The notes beneath the pieces are model-generated. The model was not told the origin of the DNA, did no database searches, and was given only the letters and a program-made list of their open reading frames with translations. Shown piece after piece: positions 1 to 7,530 of a stretch of DNA of 22,790 nucleotides (the first letter of the stretch is position 1; each line of letters starts with the position of its first letter). Both the position numbers and the translations under genes were made by a program. The DNA is from Armatimonadetes bacterium UBA5352 (lineage in GTDB: Bacteria > Armatimonadota > Zipacnadia > Zipacnadales > UBA5352), in NCBI GenBank assembly GCA_002411015.1, contig DHPY01000076.1, positions 1-22,790 on the forward strand, given 5' to 3'.

Positions 1-2
1 CT

Positions 3-69
3 CCCGCTTCGCGGGACCCTCGCGCCGCTAGACGACAGCGGACGCTCGGGCGGCCCCTCCAGAACGGCA
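3..69. repeat. GC-rich palindromic repeat, left-edge copy
   Basis: A cluster of short palindromes with no gene. Bases 3-15 form a hairpin (CCCGC, TTC, GCGGG). Bases 25-41 form another (CCGCT, 7-base loop, AGCGG). Bases 44-60 read GCTCGGGCGGCCCCTCC, which matches 16 of 17 bases of the inverted-repeat arm inside hemW (18599-18615). Bases 53-69 read GCCCCTCCAGAACGGCA, an exact match to the minus strand at 20831-20847 in the lepA leader. The copy may extend beyond the window edge. Whether the family is mobile is inference. Confidence 0.65.
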
Positions 70-116
70 TACGGCCCGTTTGCGCGGCCACATCAGAGAT
101 GTGCCGAACGCAAAGG

Positions 117-461
117 TCATACCGCCACTCCCTCTCTCTCGACCGCGCACACGATCCCGCTACCCCGCAGAGCCGACCCTCTCCAGCGCTCCACGCTCTC
201 GGCCAACCATCCGGTCCATGTGCCGTTCCGCATGTCGATGTCGAACGCAGCACCTGCAATCTCGCGTTTATCGTCCCATGGCAACCGCCTCGTGAACAGG
301 AAGAACACATCCACGTCGGAGTCCTCCGTCGCCTCGCCGCGGGCGACTGAGCCGAAGACACGTGCCTCGACCAGTTCGTCCCCGAAGCGCTCGCGGACCC
401 ATGCCGCCAACTCTCGCGCCGACTTCATCCCGCGCTCCACCATGCTCTGCTCATGTCCCAC
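117..461 (-). CDS. Minimal nucleotidyltransferase (MNT/MntA-like, Pol beta superfamily)
   Basis: A 114-residue protein of the small stand-alone nucleotidyltransferase-domain family. The family signature is visible as GSVARG at residues 37-42, followed by DSDVDVF, giving candidate metal-binding Asp49 and Asp51. FDID at 73-76 can supply the third acidic residue. Proteins of this type transfer nucleotides to partner proteins or RNA, and many act as the antitoxin half of HEPN/MNT modules. The start is GTG at 461, chosen because GGAGG lies 9 bases upstream; Met7 and Met12 are alternatives. No HEPN partner is visible: upstream is the sialidase-like gene. The ATG overlapping its stop (120, minus) opens only a 30-codon frame. 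Family call is firm, the biological role is not. Confidence 0.8.
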   Translation of the reverse strand: MGHEQSMVERGMKSARELAAWVRERFGDELVEARVFGSVARGEATEDSDVDVFFLFTRRLPWDDKREIAGAAFDIDMRNGTWTGWLAESVERWRGSALRGSGIVCAVEREGVAV

Positions 462-517
462 GCAGCGTCGCCTCCTTCCTCCCTGACATTCGCCGGGGCC
501 TCATTCGTCTCCTCCGC

Positions 518-2119
518 TCACCCCTCCGGCTGCAGCACCTGCACGCCGTCCGCGTCGGCGCTGAGATACACCCCGCGGATGTCCGAGCCCGCGCCCTCCG
601 TGTAGTAGACCATCAGCACACGCCCGTCCGGCAGCTCAACGAGGCTCGGGTAGCCGCCCACCACCGGGTCAACGATCGTCGGCCCCTCCCAGGTGCGGCC
701 GAGGTCGTGGCTCCAGATGACCGCCGTCGCCCGCCGCTCCGCCCAGCGATAGCCTGCCACCAGTATACCCTTCGACGTCAGCAGCATCTTCGCAGCCTGC
801 CCCGGTATCCCGAGCGCCTCCGGCTGCGTCCACGTCACTCCCCCATCGGCGCTCTCCGACCAGTGCATCCCCGGCCGGATCAGCATCAGGATCCGCCCGT
901 CGGTTAGCGGCTCGATCGTCGGCTCCTGGAAGAGCTCATTGCCCTGAGGGGTCAGCACCGTGATTGCGGGCCACGTCTCTCCGCCGTCCTCCGAGCGAAG
1001 CACCGCGCAGGGATGGGTCAGCACCCGGTCCTCGCTGTGCGTGCCGTAGACGGGCAGCAGCAGCGTACCATCCGCAAGCTCCGTCACCGGCTCGGAGACC
1101 GCCTGGGCCTCCGTGAACGGAAGCTCAATCCGCTGCGGCGTCTCCCACGTCGAGCCACCATCGGTGGAGCGCACGCAGAAGACCTCATGTGTCGGCCGGC
1201 GCTCCTTCACATAGGTCATGTACGTCACCAGCAGGTCGCCGTTGCCAAGCCGCGCGATCGACGGGTCCCGGTCGTCTATCGGCGCGTCCACCACCACCTC
1301 AGCCGCGCTCCACGTCTTCCCAAGGTCACGCGAGCGCACCATCGCGATGAAGCCGCCGTTCGGCAGGTCCTCCCGCGGGAACGAGATGTGCCCGTAGCCC
1401 GCGTAGAACACGCACAGAAGCTCGCCATCGTCGACTATGCACAGGTCCGGGAAGGCCTCGTACGCGCCCGGCCCGCCGCCGTCGGCACAGACGGTGAAGA
1501 AGGGCACGCGCGTGAGCGTGAACTCCTCCGCAAGCTCCGCCGGCGTCCCCTCCACCCGCAGGTCGTCGAAGCTGATGTCGCCCTGGCCTGCGCGCAGGCC
1601 CACGATACCCGCCGGGATCGTCGCGTCCTCCTCGGTGAAGAGCAGCGTCCCGTTCAGGTAGACGCGGTGTTCGCTCCCGACCGCCTCCACGCGCGCAGTC
1701 AGCCACTCATCCACCGGCAGCGTGATCTCCCGGTGCCGCCGCGCCTCCGCCCAGTCGCCCTCTGAGGAGGAGCGCACCCACACGACCTGGCGGTTCCTGC
1801 TGTCGAAGTGGATGTAGTAGTAGGTGTGCTCATCCGCTGCCCGGTAGATGATGCCTGGCGCCCTCACACCGTCGCCCTCCGGCCGAATCAGGAAGCGCGC
1901 CTCGATTGTCACGTCCGAGAACGTCTCCGGCCAGAACGCGCGGGTCCCGCGGATGCCGGGCATAGGCTGACGCAGCGCCCCATCCTCGATGCGCCACGAA
2001 TCTGTATCGGTCAGCCAGCCCTCAAGCGCCGATGCATCGCCGAACTCAAAGACGCGCTCCTCCGCGGCGGCAGTGAGCGCCATCGTTCCTGCTATGAGCA
2101 TCGCGATCAGCCCGCGCAC
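518..2119 (-). CDS. Secreted sialidase-like protein with N-terminal LamG/DUF1080-like domain
   Basis: A secreted protein of about 533 residues. A signal peptide (hydrophobic run ending ALTAAAEE) is followed by a concanavalin-like beta-sandwich of the DUF1080/LamG type (about 20-190), then a BNR sialidase-like propeller (about 203-525). Five exact Asp boxes of the form SxDxGxTW are present: SRDLGKTW, STDGGSTW, SEDGGETW, SADGGVTW and SHDLGRTW, at about 263, 318, 376, 423 and 470. A propeller start motif RVPFF at about 204 resembles the sialidase RIP motif. The family includes exo-alpha-sialidases, but many environmental members have no tested substrate, so sialic acid cleavage is inference. I place the start at GTG 2119, with GGAGGTG 7 bases upstream at 2127-2133. 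A longer reading from GTG 2149 exists but has no such site. No terminator is visible downstream. Confidence 0.82.
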   Translation of the reverse strand: MRGLIAMLIAGTMALTAAAEERVFEFGDASALEGWLTDTDSWRIEDGALRQPMPGIRGTRAFWPETFSDVTIEARFLIRPEGDGVRAPGIIYRAADEHTYYYIHFDSRNRQVVWVRSSSEGDWAEARRHREITLPVDEWLTARVEAVGSEHRVYLNGTLLFTEEDATIPAGIVGLRAGQGDISFDDLRVEGTPAELAEEFTLTRVPFFTVCADGGGPGAYEAFPDLCIVDDGELLCVFYAGYGHISFPREDLPNGGFIAMVRSRDLGKTWSAAEVVVDAPIDDRDPSIARLGNGDLLVTYMTYVKERRPTHEVFCVRSTDGGSTWETPQRIELPFTEAQAVSEPVTELADGTLLLPVYGTHSEDRVLTHPCAVLRSEDGGETWPAITVLTPQGNELFQEPTIEPLTDGRILMLIRPGMHWSESADGGVTWTQPEALGIPGQAAKMLLTSKGILVAGYRWAERRATAVIWSHDLGRTWEGPTIVDPVVGGYPSLVELPDGRVLMVYYTEGAGSDIRGVYLSADADGVQVLQPEG

Positions 2120-2246
2120 GTCGCTGCACCTCCACGTGGCGCCCTGCACACAGCCGTCCCTCCGAGAAGCGACCTTCGCGCGGCCGCAGGCCGATCCCTC
2201 CCGGCAGCCTCACGACCAACGAGCGGGAATGGGGGGGCGACAGAAT

Positions 2247-2275
2247 TTGCGCTTCTGCGGGAACTCTTTTATACT
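2247..2275 (+). promoter_or_regulatory. Sigma70-type promoter of the ABC/Gld operon
   Basis: TTGCGC (2247-2252), a 17-base spacer, and TATACT (2270-2275). The hexamers match consensus at 4 and 5 positions, and the spacing is ideal. Transcription would start near 2282, giving a leader of about 157 bases before the ATPase gene. On the opposite strand the same AT-rich patch reads TATAAA but has no matching -35 box for the sialidase-like gene. The rest of the 2120-2438 gap, apart from the leader hairpins, shows nothing recognisable. Confidence 0.65.
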
Positions 2276-2281
2276 GCCTCA

Positions 2282-2438
2282 CGTTTAGGAGATACAGTGG
2301 CGGCTTCGCGCCCGCGCACGTTTGCGCACTGCTCTGGCTCAACCCGCCTCGCATGCCTGCGCGGCCGGCTGAGCCATTGCCCGTTCGCCTCGATAGGAGC
2401 TACACCGCCCGATACACATTGTCCGGGAGGATTGCCGC
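2282..2438 (+). promoter_or_regulatory. Long structured 5' leader of the ABC/Gld operon
   Basis: Predicted untranslated leader. It holds two inverted repeats that can fold in RNA: CAGTG (2295-2299) with CACTG (2327-2331), enclosing a GCGCA/TGCGC stem, and GGCTCA (2336-2341) with TGAGCC (2370-2375). GGGAGG at 2425-2430 is the ribosome site, 8 bases before the ATG. I do not recognise a known riboswitch or leader-peptide class. It may be ordinary GC-rich structure. Confidence 0.35.
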
Positions 2439-3404
2439 ATGATACGCTGCGAGGGACTGACGAAGTACTACGGCAATCATCAGGCCATCGCCGATGTGGA
2501 TATCCACGTTGGCGAGGGCGAAATCGTCGGCTTCCTCGGCCCAAACGCCGCCGGGAAGACCACGACCATGCGTATCCTCACCTCCTTCATCCCGCCCTCG
2601 GCAGGGACCGCCACTGTCGCTGGCCATGATGTCGTCACCGACTCGCTCGAGTCGCGGCGCGCCATCGGCTACCTGCCGGAGACCTCGTCGCTGTATCGCG
2701 ACATGCGCGTGACGCAGTTCCTGCGCTTCTGCGCCGGCCTCCGCGGGATGGGGCGGCAGGAGACCCGCGAGCGCATGGACTACGTCCTCGACACCTGCGG
2801 GCTGAGCCATCGCGCCGACAGCATCATCGGAACCCTCTCCCTCGGCTACCGCCAGCGCGTCGGCCTCGCACAGGCCCTCCTGCATGAGCCGCCGGTGCTC
2901 ATCCTCGATGAGCCCACCGTCGGCCTCGACCCGAACCAGATCATAGAGGTCCGCAACCTCATCAAGAGCCTCGCGAAGAAGCACACCGTCATGCTCTCTA
3001 CGCACATCCTGCCCGAGGCGCAGATGACCTGTGAGCGCGTGATCATCATCAATCACGGCCGGATCATCGCGGAGGACACCCCCGAGGCCCTGACCGCACA
3101 GATCCGCGAGGCCGAGACCATCTCGATCACCCTCGCCTCGCCCGGTGACAGCGTTGAGCGACAGCTCACGGACATGTCCGAAGTGGTGGCCGTGCGGCCA
3201 CGTGGTAACGGCGTCTACCATATTGATACCGCCATCGGTGCCGACGTCCGCGCTGAGATCGCGGAGTTCGTCGTCGGCCGCGGCTGGGGGCTCCTCGAGC
3301 TGAGGCCGCTTGAGATGACGCTCGAAGATGTCTTCCAGCAGCTCACCACCGAGGAGCCGGCGGCTGTGTCCGCCGCGTCCGGCCAGGAAAAGGGTGCTGA
3401 GTAA
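2439..3404 (+). CDS. ABC-2 type transporter ATP-binding protein (GldA-like)
   Basis: The 321-residue ATPase subunit that powers the adjoining membrane complex from the cytoplasm. Walker A GPNAAGKTT is at 34-42, an ABC signature LSLGYRQR at 133-140, Walker B LILDEPT at 154-160, and an H-loop His at 189. The Q-loop region reads YLPE, the form common in ABC-2 exporter ATPases. About 100 residues follow the nucleotide-binding fold, ending in an Ala/Glu-rich tail. Start ATG 2439 has GGGAGG 8 bases upstream. It is the first gene of a four-gene operon and ends 3 bases before the permease start. The gene order ATPase, short permease, GldG-like, DUF4340 recurs in many phyla. In Bacteroidota the related GldA/F/G proteins are linked to gliding and secretion. 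The substrate here is unknown. Confidence 0.93.
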   Translation: MIRCEGLTKYYGNHQAIADVDIHVGEGEIVGFLGPNAAGKTTTMRILTSFIPPSAGTATVAGHDVVTDSLESRRAIGYLPETSSLYRDMRVTQFLRFCAGLRGMGRQETRERMDYVLDTCGLSHRADSIIGTLSLGYRQRVGLAQALLHEPPVLILDEPTVGLDPNQIIEVRNLIKSLAKKHTVMLSTHILPEAQMTCERVIIINHGRIIAEDTPEALTAQIREAETISITLASPGDSVERQLTDMSEVVAVRPRGNGVYHIDTAIGADVRAEIAEFVVGRGWGLLELRPLEMTLEDVFQQLTTEEPAAVSAASGQEKGAE

Positions 3405-3407
3405 GCG

Positions 3408-4121
3408 ATGCGCAAGGTGCTCACGATCGCCGCAAAAGAGATACGATCCTACTTCGTCTCACCCATGGGCTACGTGGTCCTCGCCTTCTTCCTGGGCATC
3501 TGCGGGCTGATCTTCGCCCTCACGGTGACGATGACCCAGGCCGAGGCCAGCATGGCCGGGATCTTCCATACCATGATCTTCGTCTCGCTGATGATGGTCC
3601 CCATCATCACCATGGGCCTCCTCTCGCAGGAGCAGGCCACCGGCAGCCTGGAGCTGCTCATGACCAACCCGATCCGCGAGACCGAAGTCGTGCTCGGGAA
3701 GTACCTCGCCGCCCTGGCGCTCTACGGGCTTGCGCTGGCCGGATCGCTCGAGTTCGCCATCATCCTGGGGGCATTCGGGGAGCCCGATTGGATGGCGATC
3801 CTCTCCGGCTACATCGGCGTCCTGCTCGCTGGCATGGCATTCATCGCCATCGGCGTCTTCTCGAGCGCCATCGTCGCCAACCAGATCGCCGCAGCGGTGC
3901 TCGGCTACGTGATGCTCCTCTTCTTCTGGCTCATCGGCTGGCTCGACACCGCCACGGAGAGCGTGATCGGCGATGTCGCCAAGTACATCAGCATCCTCGA
4001 GAACTTCCAGGACTTCGCGAAGGGGATCATCGACACCAGACCGGTGATCTTCTTCGTTTCGCTGATCGTTTTCGCGCTGTTCCTTTCGGTTCGCTCGCTG
4101 GAGAGCAAGCGCACCATCTGA
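3408..4121 (+). CDS. ABC-2 type transporter permease (GldF-like)
   Basis: A 237-residue integral membrane permease with about six hydrophobic segments: near 20-42, 55-72, 100-120, 130-150, 158-178 and 212-228. The amphipathic N-terminus (KEIRSYFVSPMGYVV) and the loop QATGSLELLMTNPI after the second membrane segment match the ABC-2 family pattern around its coupling helix. It would form the membrane channel for the ATPase encoded 3 bases upstream. The short length fits the GldF/NosY-like subgroup rather than larger drug exporters. The end is followed by a 16-base palindrome (4125-4140). Translation is probably coupled to the ATPase gene, as the start lies right after its stop. Confidence 0.92.
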   Translation: MRKVLTIAAKEIRSYFVSPMGYVVLAFFLGICGLIFALTVTMTQAEASMAGIFHTMIFVSLMMVPIITMGLLSQEQATGSLELLMTNPIRETEVVLGKYLAALALYGLALAGSLEFAIILGAFGEPDWMAILSGYIGVLLAGMAFIAIGVFSSAIVANQIAAAVLGYVMLLFFWLIGWLDTATESVIGDVAKYISILENFQDFAKGIIDTRPVIFFVSLIVFALFLSVRSLESKRTI

Positions 4122-4124
4122 TCC

Positions 4125-4140
4125 CGCGCCTGCAGGCGCG
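4125..4140. repeat. Perfect 16-base palindrome between permease and GldG-like genes
   Basis: CGCGCCTGCAGGCGCG is its own reverse complement. In RNA it would form a GCGCC/GGCGC hairpin with a TGCA loop just after the permease stop codon. It could alter transcript stability or be chance in GC-rich DNA. Confidence 0.4.
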
Positions 4141-4205
4141 ACCCGGCTCGCGCAGTGGGCCGGCAGAATGCCGTTTCGACCAGAATCTTCGGGCAGGTGA
4201 CACGG

Positions 4206-5891
4206 ATGCCGGACGAGACCCGACAGCAAGACCCCACTCATCGCAAGCCGATGGTTGATCCGCGGCTGCAGACCGAGAGTGGCACACTGTCGCCGCTCCA
4301 GACCGCAGCACTCATCGCCGGATACGCCGCGGCCGTGCTGCTGCTGGTCTTCGTGTTCTGGCTGGCGATCAACTCCAGCTTCAATCTGTGGCAGAAGATC
4401 CTCCTCGGCGCCACCATCGCCCTGGGCATCTTCTGGGGCGTCGTGCATCACCAGGCGCTCACCGGCGCCGCCCGCGCCCGCGGCGTCCGCATCGGCGCCA
4501 ACAGCACCATCTTCGTGCTCTTCGTGCTGGGCATCCTCGTCCTCGTCAATGTCGTGGCGGCCCGGCATCACTTCCGCAAGGACATCACCGAGGAGCAGCT
4601 CTTCTCCCTCTCGGAGCAGACGCGCGCCGTCATCGGTGAGCTTGAGACCGACCTTCGGATCGTCGCGTTCCTCAACGACCGCGACCCGCTCACCGGGCAG
4701 CCCAACCCGGGCACCGCGGAGCTCCGCAACCGCCTCCGCGAGTACCAGATGCTCAGCCCGCGCGTCACCGTCGAGACCTATGACCCGCTGCTCGACCGGG
4801 AGAAGGCCGCCGAGTTCAACGTGCAGGCCAGCACCTCGAACATCCTCGTGGTGAAGGCGGGCGAGCGCCAGGAGACCATCTACGGCGGCGATGAGGAGCA
4901 GCTCACCAGCGCCGTCCTCTCCGTCACCAGTGGCGAGAAGGCCCGCATCTGCTTCCTCACCGGCCACGGCGAGCTGAGCCTCGAGGACACCCAGGGGACC
5001 GGCATCGGCACGATCAAGCGCACCCTCGAGGATCAGCAGTACCAGGTGGACGAGTTGAACCTGGCGACTGAGCAGGCGCCGACCATCCCGAGCGATTGCG
5101 CGGCCCTCGTGATCGCGGGCCCCACTGAGGAGATCCGCAAGGAAGAGATGGACGCAATCATCAACTACGCCCGGCAGGGCGGCAATCTGTTGATCGGTCT
5201 GGAGTCCCGCGGGCCCAACCTCGCCGCGCTCCTGAGCGAGTACGGCATCCAGGCGCGCGATGGCTCGATCCGAGACCGCGACGCAGGCTACATCGGCGCG
5301 GCCGACATCCCGATGGTCCAGGTGAATGGCGACCATCGTATCGTTGAGAATCTTGCGCGTGTCCCGATCGCGATGGTCACACCGCGCAGCCTTGAGATCG
5401 CCGACACGGGCATGGAGGATCCCATGACGGGGATGCCCCCGCAGCAGCTCGCCCAGCCGCTGCTCGAGTCATCCCCGAGTGCGTGGATCGAGCAGGCGGG
5501 CTCTGCAACCCCGAATCGCGATCCAGGTGAGCTCGGCGGACCGTTCACTGTGGCCGCTGTCGTGGACGCGACGCAGCCACAGCAGGCGAACCCGATGTTG
5601 CCCGCTCCCGAGGAGCAGACCGGCCCTCGCATCGTCGTCCTCGGAGATGCTGAGATGATGGCCGACCAGTTCATCAGCCTGGGCCTGACCGGAAACGCGT
5701 ACTTCGCGCTGAACTCGATCAACTGGCTGATGGAGAACGAGAAGCTCATCACCATCCCGCCGAAGAACGACCTGCCGCGGTTCCTCACGATGAGCGCCGG
5801 TCAGAAGCGCCTCATCTGGGCGATCGTCGTCGGCGTCGTCCCGCTGGCCATCGCACTCGCGGGCTTTATCGTCTGGTGGCGGCGCCGGTAA
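4206..5891 (+). CDS. GldG-like ABC transporter auxiliary membrane protein
   Basis: A protein of about 561 residues from the ABC-type auxiliary/GldG family. Three hydrophobic segments lie near the N-terminus, the third (VLFVLGILVLVNVVA) leading into a large extracytoplasmic domain. That domain opens with the typical stretch RKDITEEQLFSLSEQT and contains SGEKARICFLTGHGE and a later VLGDAEM-type strand. A final membrane helix (AIVVGVVPLAIALAGFIVWW) ends in an Arg-rich cytoplasmic tail. Family members are thought to couple ABC-2 exporters to envelope processes. I place the start at ATG 4206 because AGGTGA lies 5 bases upstream; a GTG at 4155 gives a 17-residue longer form without a convincing ribosome site. 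It is the third gene of the operon. Confidence 0.88.
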   Translation: MPDETRQQDPTHRKPMVDPRLQTESGTLSPLQTAALIAGYAAAVLLLVFVFWLAINSSFNLWQKILLGATIALGIFWGVVHHQALTGAARARGVRIGANSTIFVLFVLGILVLVNVVAARHHFRKDITEEQLFSLSEQTRAVIGELETDLRIVAFLNDRDPLTGQPNPGTAELRNRLREYQMLSPRVTVETYDPLLDREKAAEFNVQASTSNILVVKAGERQETIYGGDEEQLTSAVLSVTSGEKARICFLTGHGELSLEDTQGTGIGTIKRTLEDQQYQVDELNLATEQAPTIPSDCAALVIAGPTEEIRKEEMDAIINYARQGGNLLIGLESRGPNLAALLSEYGIQARDGSIRDRDAGYIGAADIPMVQVNGDHRIVENLARVPIAMVTPRSLEIADTGMEDPMTGMPPQQLAQPLLESSPSAWIEQAGSATPNRDPGELGGPFTVAAVVDATQPQQANPMLPAPEEQTGPRIVVLGDAEMMADQFISLGLTGNAYFALNSINWLMENEKLITIPPKNDLPRFLTMSAGQKRLIWAIVVGVVPLAIALAGFIVWWRRR

Positions 5892-5914
5892 CGCCGCCAG
5901 TAAGCAGTAGCCGC

Positions 5915-5977
5915 ATGAGCGTTCACGACATCCAATCAGAAGGCTTCTGCAAGTTGGGAGGAGCTTTGACGCAATGA
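5915..5977 (+). CDS. Possible 20-codon leader ORF overlapping the DUF4340 start
   Basis: A short frame opens at ATG 5915 and encodes 20 residues (beginning MSVHDIQSEG). Its TGA stop at 5975-5977 overlaps the ATG of the DUF4340 gene as ATGA. The downstream ribosome site GGGAGGAG lies inside this frame. That arrangement would allow translational coupling. The frame has only a weak ribosome site and no known relative, so it may be chance. Confidence 0.2.
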   Translation: MSVHDIQSEGFCKLGGALTQ

Positions 5978-7458
5978 ACTGGAGGGCAACCGTCGCGGCC
6001 GGACTGATCTTCGTGGCCCTGCTCGTGGTCGTTGTACTCGAGAGCAGGCAGCGTGTTGCGGAGGAAGGCGAAGTCTTCCGCCAGTCCTTCATGGGCCTCG
6101 ACCTCTACGGAATCGACCCTGAGAAGGTCACGCGCGTGCAGATCCAGCGCAAGGGCGAGGATGAGATCATCCTCGAGAAGCGCGGCGAGAACTGGAACGT
6201 CGTCCAGCCCTTTGAGGGGCTTGCGGACGCGGACGAGGTCAAACGCATCGTAGAGGCCGTCGCGCTCCTGCGCCCTGTTGCGTCTCGTGAGGGCGTGGAC
6301 CTCACCGACCAGCAGTTCGGCCTCGCTGAGGCCGATCTCGTGGCCACACTCACCTACGATGGCGGCAGCGCCGCCCTGAAGATCGGCGCGGAGACACCTG
6401 CCGGCACTCAACGGTTCGCCGAGATCGCCGGTGATCCGCGGCTCTTCGTCGTGGGCGCGGACCTGCGCATAACGCTCTGGACGGACCCTGAGTCGCTGCG
6501 CGAGAAGAACATAGCGACAGTCGCCGCCGAGGACGTTAAGCAGATCGCACTGGATCACGCCGAGGAGCGTGTAGTTGCCGTCAGCGAGCGCGCTGCCAAG
6601 CCTGAGGCGGAGGGGCTGTGGCGGCTGACAGCGCCGATCCAGACTGACGCTGATGAATGGAATGTCAAGCAGGTAATCACCAGCATCGGTGACATGACTG
6701 CCGAAGCGTTCCTCTCCGCAGAGGAGGCGGGGAAGGCCGACACCGGCTTCGATAGGCCGCAGGCCACGGTGGCGATCCAGCGTAAAGAGGGCGATCCGCT
6801 GACACTCACATTCGGGAAAACCACCACACGCGAAGTCGGGGAGCCGGCGACGAAGGAGGACCTTGTCTTCGTCCGCAGCTCACAGCGGCCCGAGATCATG
6901 CTGGTGCGGGCCGGCGCACTGGACGACGTCCAGAAGACACTCTTTGACCTGCGTGACAAGAGCGTACTCAGCCTCAAGCGCGACGATGTGACGCGGCTGA
7001 AGGTCGAGCGGACCAAGGGCCTGAGCTTCACCATCGCTCGCCGACCGAGCGGCTGGTTCGTGGAGAAGCCGAAGAACTTCGAGGCGCGCCAGGGCGCTGT
7101 CGATGATATCCTCTGGGACCTCGAGGACCTCAGCGCTGTTGAGTTCGTGGCGGATGAGGCAACACCGCAGCAACTGCGCGAGTTCGGGCTGACGGTGCCG
7201 CAGACCGCCGTCACCATCGAGAGGCGTGGCGCTGATCCAGTGAAGGTGCTGATCGGCAACGCCACGCCCGAGAAGGACTACTACGCGATGACAAGCAACA
7301 GCAGGCGCGTCGTGAAGATCTCCGAGTTCCTGATGGGCGACCTGCCGGAGGACATCAAGGAGCTGGAGAAGAGCTCGGTGGAGGCGCCGGAGAACCCGTT
7401 CGCCAATGAGCCACCCGCCGGTGAAGGGGCCGACGCGCCGCCCAAACCTGGCGGATAG
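5974..7458 (+). CDS. DUF4340 domain protein, membrane-anchored
   Basis: A 494-residue protein with one N-terminal membrane helix (about residues 5-22, AAGLIFVALLVVVVLES) and a long extracytoplasmic region. That region contains repeated beta-rich units built on patterns such as ITRVQI/VTRLKVER, 'W.v..P' and 'FGLT.P..tv.i', the hallmark of DUF4340. WNVVQPFEGLADADEVKRIV near 60 and WFVEKPKNFEARQGAVDDIL near 350 are two such units. The C-terminus is Pro/Gly/Ala-rich and probably unstructured. DUF4340 genes very often follow GldG-like genes, as here, so it likely acts with the exporter at the outer face of the membrane. Biochemical function is unknown. Start ATG 5974 follows GGGAGGAG. It is the last gene of the operon, ahead of the hairpin at 7483. 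Confidence 0.88.
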   Translation: MNWRATVAAGLIFVALLVVVVLESRQRVAEEGEVFRQSFMGLDLYGIDPEKVTRVQIQRKGEDEIILEKRGENWNVVQPFEGLADADEVKRIVEAVALLRPVASREGVDLTDQQFGLAEADLVATLTYDGGSAALKIGAETPAGTQRFAEIAGDPRLFVVGADLRITLWTDPESLREKNIATVAAEDVKQIALDHAEERVVAVSERAAKPEAEGLWRLTAPIQTDADEWNVKQVITSIGDMTAEAFLSAEEAGKADTGFDRPQATVAIQRKEGDPLTLTFGKTTTREVGEPATKEDLVFVRSSQRPEIMLVRAGALDDVQKTLFDLRDKSVLSLKRDDVTRLKVERTKGLSFTIARRPSGWFVEKPKNFEARQGAVDDILWDLEDLSAVEFVADEATPQQLREFGLTVPQTAVTIERRGADPVKVLIGNATPEKDYYAMTSNSRRVVKISEFLMGDLPEDIKELEKSSVEAPENPFANEPPAGEGADAPPKPGG

Positions 7459-7482
7459 ATGCCGCAAGCTCCGAAAGACACA

Positions 7483-7512
7483 GCGGCCGGACCCGCAGGT
7501 GGGTCCGGCCGC
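7483..7512. terminator. Strong hairpin between convergent genes
   Basis: A perfect 12-base inverted repeat, GCGGCCGGACCC, then a 6-base loop (GCAGGT), then GGGTCCGGCCGC. It lies 24 bases after the DUF4340 stop and 18 bases after the response-regulator stop on the other strand, so it can serve both transcripts. No clear T-tract follows on either strand, so the mechanism is uncertain. Confidence 0.65.
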
Positions 7513-7530
7513 GTCAGGTCTGCGCAGTCC

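Noticed and set aside
28..120. A 30-codon minus-strand frame whose ATG overlaps the nucleotidyltransferase stop, considered as a HEPN toxin
   Set aside because: Far too short for a HEPN domain (over 100 residues), lacks the R-x4-H motif, and runs into the repeat.
2282..2438. Known riboswitch in the exporter leader
   Set aside because: The stems do not match any riboswitch core that I recognise, so only a structured leader is reported.
3459..5336. A 625-codon minus-strand open frame opposite the permease and GldG-like genes
   Set aside because: The opposite strand encodes recognisable membrane proteins. This product is low-complexity Glu/Asp/His/Arg sequence typical of antisense frames at high GC.
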